Shown here: positions 7,981 through 15,555 of the stretch, piece by piece
Layout: each line of letters starts with the position of its first letter
Position numbering within the stretch: position 1 is the first letter of the stretch
Source: JBBROS01 sp965213845
Lineage (GTDB): Bacteria; Pseudomonadota; Alphaproteobacteria; Acetobacterales; Acetobacteraceae
Assembly: GCA_965213845.1 (NCBI GenBank)
Contig: CBDCAI010000002.1
Coordinates: 124,001 to 188,000, forward strand
Direction: 5' to 3'
Length of the DNA: 64,000 nucleotides
Position numbers and translations under genes: made by a program
The notes under the pieces: generated by a model
What the model saw: only the letters and a program-made list of their open reading frames with translations
Database searches by the model: none
Told to the model about the DNA's origin: nothing

Positions 7981-8987
7981 CTCCGCCCCTTGCCGCGTCG
8001 CGGCCTGTGCCGCTGGTGGAGGCGACCGCGCTCGAGAAGCGCTTCCCCGTCGGGCGCAGCCTGCGGCAGATGCTGCGGGGCGAGCGCCCGGCCGTGCATG
8101 CCGTGGACGGCATCGACCTGCGGCTCCTTCCCGGGGAGAGCGTGGGCCTGGTGGGCGAGAGCGGCAGCGGCAAGACCACCGTCGGCCGACTGCTGCTGAA
8201 GCTGACCGAGCCCAGCAGCGGCGCCGTGATGTTCGGCGGCGACCGGCTGGAGGCGCTGTCCGGCGCGCCGCTGCTGCGGTTTCGCCAGCAGGCACAGCTG
8301 GTGTTCCAGAACCCGTTCGACGCGATCAACCCCCGCTTCACCATCCGCCGGGCCGTCGCGGAGCCGCTGGTGAACACCGGCATCCCGCGCGCCGAGCACG
8401 AGGCGCGGGTCCATGCGGCCCTGCGCCTGGTGCATCTGCCAGACCCGCAGGGCACGCTGGCGAAGCACCCGCGGGAGCTGTCGGGAGGGCAGCTGCAGCG
8501 GGTCGTGCTGGCCCGGGCACTCGTGGTGCAGCCGCGCTTCCTGGTGGCGGACGAGCCCGTGTCGATGCTGGACGTCAGCGTCCGCGCCGGCATCCTGAAC
8601 CTGATGCGGGAGCTGCGGGACCGGTTGGGCCTGACGGCGCTGTATATCTCGCACGACCTGACGCTGGTGCGCTACGTCTGTGCCCGGACGCTGGTGATGT
8701 ACCTGGGCAAGATCGTCGAGGACGGGCCCACCGACGCCGTCGTGACCCGGCCCGGCCACCCCTACACGCAGGCGTTGATCCAGGCGGTGCCGCGGCCGGA
8801 TACGGACCAGTCGCGGGCACCGCTGCCCATCTCGGGGGGGCTGGGCGACCCCGTGTCGCCGCCGTCCGGCTGCCGGCTGCGCGACCGCTGCCCGCATGCC
8901 TTTGCGCGCTGCGCTGCGGAGGTTCCGCCGTTGCTGGAGATCGCGCCGGGTCATCGGGCGGCTTGCCACCTGCACGCCCGTGGCTGA
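7977..8987 (+). CDS. ABC transporter ATP-binding protein, DppF/OppF type
   Basis: A 336-residue second nucleotide-binding subunit, starting at GTG within the preceding stop (GTGA). The N-terminal KRFPVGRSLRQMLRGE followed by VHAVDGIDL is typical of DppF/OppF. Walker A is GESGSGKTT, the signature is LSGGQLQRVVLARAL, Walker B is FLVADEPVSMLDVS, and the switch histidine is in ALYISHDL. The C-terminal cysteine pattern SGCRLRDRCPH...C...C resembles the previous ATPase. Nothing resembling a strong terminator follows in the 39 bases before the convergent small ORF. Confidence 0.93.
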   Translation: MTPPLAASRPVPLVEATALEKRFPVGRSLRQMLRGERPAVHAVDGIDLRLLPGESVGLVGESGSGKTTVGRLLLKLTEPSSGAVMFGGDRLEALSGAPLLRFRQQAQLVFQNPFDAINPRFTIRRAVAEPLVNTGIPRAEHEARVHAALRLVHLPDPQGTLAKHPRELSGGQLQRVVLARALVVQPRFLVADEPVSMLDVSVRAGILNLMRELRDRLGLTALYISHDLTLVRYVCARTLVMYLGKIVEDGPTDAVVTRPGHPYTQALIQAVPRPDTDQSRAPLPISGGLGDPVSPPSGCRLRDRCPHAFARCAAEVPPLLEIAPGHRAACHLHARG

Positions 8988-9026
8988 TCGGGACGCGCCG
9001 GCTCGGCACCAACTTGTGAATCAATC

Positions 9027-9311
9027 CTAATTCCCGGTCGACAGCACCGTCTCGGGGTTGCCCGGCACGAATGGCCCGATCGGGGTGGCGTTCGATGTCA
9101 ACGCGCCGGCCAATGGCGGGCGTGTGGGCGGGACAGGAACCGCCGGCGGTGCGCCCGCCGCGAGCGCGGCGGCACCGGTGCCCGCCCCGGCGTATGACCC
9201 GGGCGCGCCCGGGAACGCCGCCGCGGGCCTTTCGCCGCTGGACCCGGCCGCCCTGGCGCCCGTGCTGCTGGGCGCGGCGACCGGACATCCGGTTTCGTCT
9301 GACGGCAGCAT
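9027..9311 (-). CDS. hypothetical Pro/Ala/Gly-rich protein (uncertain ORF)
   Basis: A 94-residue ORF of low complexity (APPAVPVPPTRPPLAGAL, ending PFVPGNPETVLSTGN), not recognised as any family. No signal peptide or membrane segment is evident. It is preferred over the overlapping plus-strand ORF 9058-9372. High third-position GC begins right at its ATG, and the AT-rich stretch 9312-9466 then makes a natural divergent promoter region with the large FG-GAP gene. The plus-strand alternative runs into that AT-rich stretch. It may be a real small gene or a chance ORF. Confidence 0.3.
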   Translation of the reverse strand: MLPSDETGCPVAAPSSTGARAAGSSGERPAAAFPGAPGSYAGAGTGAAALAAGAPPAVPVPPTRPPLAGALTSNATPIGPFVPGNPETVLSTGN

Positions 9312-9419
9312 AGCCTACAGTGGCCGTCGTTCGGGGCGGTCGGCAAATAAGGCAGATGTCAAAATTTCCTAAGTGATCGAATTCCAGTTGTTCGCACTCG
9401 CCACTGCCGCTAAAGGTCC

Positions 9420-9436
9420 TGTTACATAACGTAACA
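9420..9436. promoter_or_regulatory. inverted repeat, candidate operator upstream of FG-GAP protein gene
   Basis: The arms TGTTAC and GTAACA are separated by five bases (ATAAC). The repeat lies in an AT-rich stretch 30 bases before the ATG of the FG-GAP protein gene. Its size and symmetry suit a dimeric repressor or activator site. The regulator is unknown. Confidence 0.35.
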
Positions 9437-9466
9437 AACGAGCCTTCTGCTCGCTGGGGGACGGCC

Positions 9467-12400
9467 ATGGCCTACGATACGACGACGATCGACACGACGA
9501 TCACCGGTGCCGCGGGGACATCGGGCGCGAACGGGGCCTATTTCGATCCCATCGCCAAGGCCAATTCCGGGCGCAACGGCGATGCTGGAACCGGCGGCAC
9601 GGCAGGCAGCATCGCGAACGCGGTTTACACCGGCCTCATGATCCCGCTGAGTGGTACGGCGCTGTTGTCGGTGACGCCGACGGCGGTGGGCGGGGCCGGC
9701 GGGCCAGGCGGGACCGGCGCCCAGGGTGGCAACAACCCGTACACCAACGTGCAGGGGGGCGACGGGTCGAGCATCACGACCAACACCGGGATGGGCGGTT
9801 CCGGCGGGTCGGGTGGCGCCAGCAACGTCGGCGGAGCGGCGACGGCGGGCTTGACGGGGACGGTGATCGGGACGCAGGGGGGGAGCAACCTCAGTCGGGT
9901 CTATATCGCGGTTTCGGCGACGGGTGGCCTGGGGGCCTATGGCAGCAACGGGGGGAAGGGCGGGGCCGGAGGATCCGATGTCACGATCCTTGCCCCTGCC
10001 TATGGCGGCACGTCGAACTACGTGCCGGGCGGCGATGGCGGCGTGGGCGGGGCTGCCAGCCAGGGAGGCCAGGCGACGGCCCGCCTGGACCATGACCAGG
10101 TCTATCTCGGCACGGCCGGCAGTTCCTCGACGGTCGCGGTGACGGCGACGGCCGGCTATGGTCGCCAGGGCGGGTTCGGTGGGGCGGGCAGCACGGCCAG
10201 CAGCGCGCCGGGCTTTGGGCAGGCGGGCGGCAACGGGGCCGCGGCGACGGCCAGCGTGACGGCCTCCAGCTTCAACGTCACGGGCACGAACCAAGGCGAC
10301 CTGTTGTTCACGCTCTCTGCGGTGGGGGGCGTGGCGGGCGCGGGCGGCGCTGGCGGGGCCGCGGGGAGGACGACCTCCGAGTATTCCGACCAGCGGACCG
10401 GGGTGAGCGGGTACGAAACCTTCACCGCCTTTTACGGGCATGGCGGCGCCGGCGGCAGCGGCGGCTCGGGCGGGAACGCGACGGCGAGCTTCAGCGGCAA
10501 CACGATCGACCGCAGCGACAATGGCGGGGTCGATCTCCGCCTGGCCGTCAGCAAGGGAAGTCGTGGCTATGGCGGGCCAGGCGGCAGCGGCGGGACCTCC
10601 TCGCATTCCACGGGCACGGTTCTGGGTATCAGCAACTATATCTCGATCGACTCCACCAACACCGCGGGCACCGCCGGGACGGCGGGAGTAGACGGGACCG
10701 ACGGCGTCGGCTCCCTGGTACTGACCAACGACACGATCACGCTGCGCGGCACGGGCGCTGCCGTCCGCCTCGGCCTCAATGCCGGCAACAACTTCCTCGG
10801 CAGTGCGGCCAACGGGACCACGATGCTGGCGACGCTGGACGGGTCGGCGGCGGGCAACCTCAACTTCTCGGGCGACAGCTTCACCGACACGGCGGGGGAC
10901 GGGACGCTGGACCTGACGAACGTCTATGCCGGGGCGGTGACGGTGGACGTGGCGCGCGGGACGCTGACGATCGGCGGGGCGACGGGCGCGACGCTGGCCG
11001 GGTTCAGCAGCTTCGTGGCGCCGGTGTACAATGCGGGCCTGGCGACCACCTTCCTGGATGGGGCGGGGGCGCAAACCTACAACCTGGCGGTCAAGCCGGC
11101 GGCCCAGACGAGCGACGGTTTCCAGACGACAGCCTCGGCGGCGGCGCGGCTGGTGATCTCGCGCGGCCATGGGGCGGACACGGTGCGCGGCCTAGTGTCC
11201 ACGGATTTTGGCAAATACGTCGATACCACCGTCACGGGAGTGATCGAGTTCAAGGGCTTCGGCGCGGCGTTCAGCAGCTTCGCCCAGGTGCAGGCCGCCG
11301 CCGTGCAGCAGGGGGGATCGTCGATCACGGTGATCACGACGCCGGACGGCGGGAGCGTCACGCTGCTGAACATGGTGCCCTCGTCTTTGACGGCGTCAAT
11401 GTTCGCCTTCACGGCGGGGGCGGCGGCGCCGGCGCCGGCGGACCTGAACGGGGACGCGAAGTCGGACCTCGTGCTGCAGAACGCCGATGGCAGCACGGTG
11501 GACTTCAACCTCAACGGCGGGGCGATCACGGCCGGGACCTCGCTGGGCAGCTTCGGGCCCGGGTTCCAGGTGGTGGGCACGGGCGACTTCAACGGGGACG
11601 GCACGGCGGACGTGCTGGTGCAGGGGCCGAACACCACCCTGATCGTGTTCACCGTGAAGAACGGCGCCTACACGGCCGGCTACAACCTGGGCGCCTTCGG
11701 GCCGACATGGTCGGTCTCGGGGACGGGCGACTTCAACGGCGACGGCAAGTCGGACATCCTGCTGTCCAACACCGACGGCTCCGTCATTGCCTTCACGATG
11801 AACGGCGGCGCGATCACCAACGGCACGTCGTTCGGCAACCTGGGCAGCAGCAAGGTCGTGGGGATCGGCGACTTCGACGGCGACGGCACGTCGGACGAGC
11901 TGGTGCAGACGGCGGACGGCACCCTGGTGGAGTTCCGGGTGCAGAACGACGTGTTCACGGCGGGCTATTCGATCGGCAACTTCGCCGGGTTCCGGGTGGC
12001 GGGGGTGGGCGACTTCAACGGCGACGGCAAGTCCGACATCCTGCTGCAGAACACGAGCGGCACCGCGGTCATCTTCGACATGAACGGCGGGTCCGTCGTC
12101 AGCGGGACGTCGCTGGGCACGCTGGGCGGAACAAAAATCGTGGCGACGGGCGACTACAACGGCGACGGCACGTCGGACATCGTGACGCAGTCGGCCACCG
12201 GCGCGCTGACGGAGTTCAGCGTCGTCAACAACCTGCTGGTGGCCGGATACAGCCTGGGCAACCCCGGCACGGCATGGCACGCGGTCACGCCGGAGCTGCC
12301 GGGCGGGATCATCACGAGCACGACTGTGGGCCTGGCGGCGCGGCCCGAGTTCGCGACGACCGATGCGGTCGCCGCCCCGGCGTCGTCCGGCCTCGTCCCG

Positions 12401-12577
12401 ACCGACGACGCGTTGCAGGCCCTGGCCGCGGCCGGCCCCGGCCCGGCACCGATGGACAGCCCGGCCACCCTGGTGTGGGACCCCGCCCCGGCTTCGGCGG
12501 ACGCCGGCGCGGGGCTGTCGCCCGACGATCCCGCGACGATGGTCGCGCCGGTGACGGTGGAGAGCCGCCCGGTTTGA
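9467..12577 (+). CDS. large glycine-rich FG-GAP/VCBS-repeat protein, probably secreted
   Basis: A 1036-residue protein without an N-terminal signal peptide (MAYDTTTIDTTITGAAG). Residues about 1-420 are glycine-rich modules (GGAGGPGGTG, GGAGGSGGSGG) alternating with short beta-type segments. Residues about 540-650 (ADTVRG, VTGVIEFKGFG, SFAQVQAAAVQQGG, VTLLNM) resemble the C-terminal region of type I-secreted serralysin/RTX proteins. Residues about 660-900 contain six FG-GAP-like repeats, each with a calcium-binding loop: DLNGDAKSD, DFNGDGTAD, DFNGDGKSD, DFDGDGTSD, DFNGDGKSD and DYNGDGTSD. They alternate in two subtypes, giving a three-fold double repeat. The tail is Ala/Pro-rich. A surface adhesin or matrix role via type I secretion is inference; no export genes are nearby. 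It is convergent with serB, 15 bases away. Confidence 0.8.
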   Translation: MAYDTTTIDTTITGAAGTSGANGAYFDPIAKANSGRNGDAGTGGTAGSIANAVYTGLMIPLSGTALLSVTPTAVGGAGGPGGTGAQGGNNPYTNVQGGDGSSITTNTGMGGSGGSGGASNVGGAATAGLTGTVIGTQGGSNLSRVYIAVSATGGLGAYGSNGGKGGAGGSDVTILAPAYGGTSNYVPGGDGGVGGAASQGGQATARLDHDQVYLGTAGSSSTVAVTATAGYGRQGGFGGAGSTASSAPGFGQAGGNGAAATASVTASSFNVTGTNQGDLLFTLSAVGGVAGAGGAGGAAGRTTSEYSDQRTGVSGYETFTAFYGHGGAGGSGGSGGNATASFSGNTIDRSDNGGVDLRLAVSKGSRGYGGPGGSGGTSSHSTGTVLGISNYISIDSTNTAGTAGTAGVDGTDGVGSLVLTNDTITLRGTGAAVRLGLNAGNNFLGSAANGTTMLATLDGSAAGNLNFSGDSFTDTAGDGTLDLTNVYAGAVTVDVARGTLTIGGATGATLAGFSSFVAPVYNAGLATTFLDGAGAQTYNLAVKPAAQTSDGFQTTASAAARLVISRGHGADTVRGLVSTDFGKYVDTTVTGVIEFKGFGAAFSSFAQVQAAAVQQGGSSITVITTPDGGSVTLLNMVPSSLTASMFAFTAGAAAPAPADLNGDAKSDLVLQNADGSTVDFNLNGGAITAGTSLGSFGPGFQVVGTGDFNGDGTADVLVQGPNTTLIVFTVKNGAYTAGYNLGAFGPTWSVSGTGDFNGDGKSDILLSNTDGSVIAFTMNGGAITNGTSFGNLGSSKVVGIGDFDGDGTSDELVQTADGTLVEFRVQNDVFTAGYSIGNFAGFRVAGVGDFNGDGKSDILLQNTSGTAVIFDMNGGSVVSGTSLGTLGGTKIVATGDYNGDGTSDIVTQSATGALTEFSVVNNLLVAGYSLGNPGTAWHAVTPELPGGIITSTTVGLAARPEFATTDAVAAPASSGLVPTDDALQALAAAGPGPAPMDSPATLVWDPAPASADAGAGLSPDDPATMVAPVTVESRPV

Positions 12578-12592
12578 GGGAGCCGCGCGTCG

Positions 12593-13465
12593 TCAGGTGA
12601 TGAAGGCGTCGGCCGTGTAACCCTGGATGAACAACAGGGCCCGCAGGTCGCCGTGGACGATGCGGGCGCGCGCCTCGGCGGCAACGACGGGTTTGGCGTG
12701 GTAGGCGGTCCCGAGGCCCGCGGCGCGGATCATGGCCAGGTCGTTGGCGCCGTCGCCCACGGCGAGGCAGTCTTCCAGCGACAGGGCGGCGTCGGCGGCG
12801 AGGCGCTGCAGGGTGGCGAGCTTGGCCTCACGGTCCAGGATGGGCTCGGCGACGCGGCCCAGCAGGGCCGCGCCGTCGTCCAGCAGCACGTTGGCGCGAT
12901 GGATGTCGAAGCCGCACAGGCCGGCGACACGGGCGGTGAACCAGGTGAAGCCGCCGCTGACCAGGGCGGTGACGGCGCCGTTCACGCGCATGGTCTGCAC
13001 CAGGGTGCGGGCGCCGGCCGTCAGGCGGACCCCGGCCCAGGTCTGTTCCAGCGCGTCGAGCCGCAGGCCCCGCAGCAGCGCGACGCGTTCCCGCAGGGCG
13101 GCGGCGAAGTCCAGCTCGCCGTTCATGCTGCGGGCGGTGATGGCGGCGACCTCCGCGCCGACGCCGGCGAAGGCCGCGAGTTCGTCGAGCGTCTCGCCCT
13201 CGACGATGGTGCTGTCCATGTCGGCGATCAGCAGCCGCTTGCGCCGGTTCTCCGGGGGTGTCGTGACGGCGTCGATGGGGGCGCCCTCGAGCGCGTCGGC
13301 CAGCGCCTGCGGGTCCGGGGCTGCGGGGCAGTGGAGGTCGGCGGCCTCGTCGGGGGACAGGATGGTGGTGCCGGTGGCCCCTGCGGCCCGGGCGACCCGG
13401 GCGAGCAGAGGGGGGCTCAGCAGGACGGTGCCGGGGGCGGCGACGAGGGTGAGGACGCAGTTCAT
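12593..13465 (-). CDS. serB: phosphoserine phosphatase SerB
   Basis: A 290-residue HAD-superfamily enzyme that converts O-phosphoserine to serine, the last step of phosphorylated serine synthesis. HAD motif I is DMDST (LLIADMDSTIVEGETLDELA), motif II is the serine in ALVSGGFTWF, and motifs III/IV appear as the lysine in REAKLATL and GDGANDLAMI. The N-terminal 75 residues form the divergent ACT-like domain of long SerB proteins. It is followed on the minus strand only by the end of the convergent FG-GAP gene. The MpaB-type oxygenase gene lies 39 bases upstream in the same direction. Confidence 0.95.
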   Translation of the reverse strand: MNCVLTLVAAPGTVLLSPPLLARVARAAGATGTTILSPDEAADLHCPAAPDPQALADALEGAPIDAVTTPPENRRKRLLIADMDSTIVEGETLDELAAFAGVGAEVAAITARSMNGELDFAAALRERVALLRGLRLDALEQTWAGVRLTAGARTLVQTMRVNGAVTALVSGGFTWFTARVAGLCGFDIHRANVLLDDGAALLGRVAEPILDREAKLATLQRLAADAALSLEDCLAVGDGANDLAMIRAAGLGTAYHAKPVVAAEARARIVHGDLRALLFIQGYTADAFIT

Positions 13466-13504
13466 TCCGGGGTCATGGCGGAATGTGGGCAGGCGGGCAA
13501 GCCG

Positions 13505-14383
13505 TCAGGTGAACGCCCATCGCAGCGTGCGGGCGACGCCCAGGGTGCCGGCGCGGACGAGCGGCAGGCCGAAGGTGGCCCCGCGCAGGCCGTGCAGCTG
13601 CCGGGCCCAGGCGGGCAGCAGGTCGATGCCGGCCTGCATGGTGAGCGCCTGGAGCGGCTCGGCCATCCGGTGCGGCGCCTTCTGTTCGAGCACGAGGCGG
13701 GCGATCTCCCGCGTGCGGTCGTCCGTGCGCAGCTGCGGGCGGGTGGCCTGGATCAGCGCGCGGGCCTCGGCGCGCGACCGGGGGACGGGGTCGCTGCCGA
13801 GGGCTGCGCCGACGCGCGCCATTTCGGCGAAGTAGCGGTCCTGGTCGGCGCCGGACATGCGGGGCTCGGCATAGCGGATCCAGGCATCGAGGAAGGTGGT
13901 GGTCTCGGTGACATGAACCCAGGCGAGGAGCGCCGGGTCGTTGGCGGCGTAGGCGGTGCCGTCGGGCAGGGTGCCGGTGACGTGGTCGTGGATCCCGCGG
14001 ATGCGGGCGATCATGGCTTCGGCCTCGTCCTGCCCGCCATAGGTGGTGAGGGCGATGAAGCGGGCGGTGCGGCGCAGGCGGCCGTGCATGTCGGCGCGGA
14101 AGCGGGAGTGGTCCCAGACGCCGGCGAGCACGGCGGGATGCAGCATCTGCATCAGCAGGCCGGCGACGCCGCCCACCATCATGCCGGTGACGTCGCCATG
14201 GACGCGCCAGGCGACGGAGCCCGGGCCGAACATGCCGTCCGGGCGGCGCGTTACGGGCTTCTCGCCGCGGGCGGGATCGTTGAACAAGGCCACCACCTGG
14301 GCGGCGATGGCCTGCTTGAGGGGGCGGGCGGCCAAGGTGGCGAAGGATGCCGCTGCGGAGCCGTCGGGGCGGGGGTAGGCCAT
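13505..14383 (-). CDS. MpaB/DUF2236-family putative oxygenase
   Basis: A 292-residue protein of the DUF2236 family, which includes latex-clearing protein and the fungal oxygenase MpaB. Family features are GSVAWRVHGD, LLMQMLHPAVLAGVWDHS and WVHVTETTTFLDAW, which carry the conserved histidines thought to bind heme or metal. No signal peptide is evident. The ATG at 14383 was chosen because GAGG lies at a suitable distance upstream and it gives a normal family N-terminus; the frame stays open to 14569 but over low-complexity sequence. It is divergent from miaA and upstream of serB in the same direction. The substrate is unknown. Confidence 0.85.
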   Translation of the reverse strand: MAYPRPDGSAAASFATLAARPLKQAIAAQVVALFNDPARGEKPVTRRPDGMFGPGSVAWRVHGDVTGMMVGGVAGLLMQMLHPAVLAGVWDHSRFRADMHGRLRRTARFIALTTYGGQDEAEAMIARIRGIHDHVTGTLPDGTAYAANDPALLAWVHVTETTTFLDAWIRYAEPRMSGADQDRYFAEMARVGAALGSDPVPRSRAEARALIQATRPQLRTDDRTREIARLVLEQKAPHRMAEPLQALTMQAGIDLLPAWARQLHGLRGATFGLPLVRAGTLGVARTLRWAFT

Positions 14384-14562
14384 CAGGCGTGCCTCGGGCC
14401 GGGGCGCCCATGGCAGCGGGGCCGGAACCGCGGGGCGCGATGGCTGGAAGGGGGGCGGCACGGCGTCATCGATCGCAGATGGCGCTGCGCCGGCCGCTCG
14501 GCAAGCGGTGGGGGTGTGCGGGGCTGCCTGGTGCGGCGGCGGCGGCGGGCCTATGGGGGGCC

Positions 14563-15555
14563 ATGTCACCTGTGGCGCTCATCGTGGCCGGGCCGACCTG
14601 CAGCGGCAAGTCGGGGCTGGCGTCCGCCCTGGCGCGGCGGCTGGACGGGTGCGTGATCAACGCGGATTCGATGCAGGTGTATCGGGAGCTGCGGATCGTG
14701 ACGGCCCGGCCCACGGTGGCGGAGGAGGCTGCGGTGCCGCATGCGCTGTATGGGATGCGGGCCGCGTCGGAGCCGGGCAGCGCGGCGTGGTGGCGGCGTG
14801 AGGCCTTGGACGCGATGGCCACGGCAAGGGGGGCGGGGCGGCTGCCGATCCTGTGTGGCGGGACCGGGCTCTACCTGGCGTCGCTGACCCAGGGGATCGC
14901 GCCCATCCCCGAGCCCGGGGCCGTGGCACGGGCCGAGGCGCGGGCGCTGCTGGACACGGAGGGGGCCGCGGCACTGCATGCGCGGCTGGCCGTGGCCGAC
15001 CCGGAGACGGCCGCGGGCCTGCGGCCCAGCGACGGGCAGCGGGTTGCCCGGGCATGGGAGGTGCTGCGGGGCACCGGGCGGGGACTGGCGGCGTGGCAGG
15101 CGCTGGCGCCCGAGCCGGCGCCCACCCGGTTCCGCATGATCCTGCTCGATCCGCCGCGGGACGCCTTGCGGGCGGCCATCGCGACGCGGTTCCAGGCGAT
15201 GCTGGACGCGGGTGCGCTGGAGGAGGTGGCGGCGCTGCTCGCACTGGGCCTGGACCCGGCGCTGCCGGCCATGCGGGCGCATGGAGTGGCCGAGCTTGCG
15301 GCGCATCTGCGGGGCGAGGCGACGCTGGCGGCAGCGGCGGCGCGTGCGGTGCTGGCGACGGGGCAGTACACAAAGCGGCAGGCGACGTGGTTCCGGCACC
15401 GCGCGCCGGTGCCCGCGGCGGCAACGCATATGATCCATGCGCGCTTTGCAGGGGAAAAGCAATTTTCAGAAAGAGAATGGGGCGATATAGAAAGTTTCGT
15501 TAGCAAGCCGGGCGAGATGCCCAGCCGGGAGAGCCTGCCATGTCCGCCACGTTGA
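14563..15555 (+). CDS. miaA: tRNA dimethylallyltransferase MiaA
   Basis: A 330-residue enzyme that attaches dimethylallyl to A37 of tRNAs reading UNN codons. The P-loop is GPTCSGKS (residues 10-17; cysteine where alanine is usual). INADSMQVYREL is the substrate-binding motif, CGGTGLYL is the family signature, and GQYTKRQATWFRHR closes the core. The C-terminus continues about 45 residues through an AT-richer stretch and overlaps the ilvB start by 16 bases. The ATG at 14563 fits the family N-terminus; the frame is open further upstream, but there it is the antisense of the MpaB-type gene. Confidence 0.95.
   Translation: MSPVALIVAGPTCSGKSGLASALARRLDGCVINADSMQVYRELRIVTARPTVAEEAAVPHALYGMRAASEPGSAAWWRREALDAMATARGAGRLPILCGGTGLYLASLTQGIAPIPEPGAVARAEARALLDTEGAAALHARLAVADPETAAGLRPSDGQRVARAWEVLRGTGRGLAAWQALAPEPAPTRFRMILLDPPRDALRAAIATRFQAMLDAGALEEVAALLALGLDPALPAMRAHGVAELAAHLRGEATLAAAAARAVLATGQYTKRQATWFRHRAPVPAAATHMIHARFAGEKQFSEREWGDIESFVSKPGEMPSRESLPCPPR
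15463..15491 (+). promoter_or_regulatory. candidate sigma-70-type promoter for ilvB within the 3' end of miaA
   Basis: TTTTCA (15463-15468) and TATAGA (15486-15491) are separated by exactly 17 bases in a locally AT-rich stretch inside miaA. The predicted start near 15498 would give a leader of about 42 bases before the ilvB ATG. Each hexamer matches consensus at only about four of six positions. Confidence 0.4.

Noticed and set aside
9058..9372. Plus-strand ORF of 104 codons, partly Ala/Gly/Pro-rich
   Set aside because: Third-position GC collapses after about 9290 and the last 25 codons run through AT-rich control sequence. The minus-strand ORF 9027-9311 fits the composition boundary better.
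12653..14656. Plus-strand 667-codon open frame opposite serB and the MpaB-type gene
   Set aside because: It is antisense to two genes with clear motifs and is low-complexity Gly/Ala/Asp-rich.
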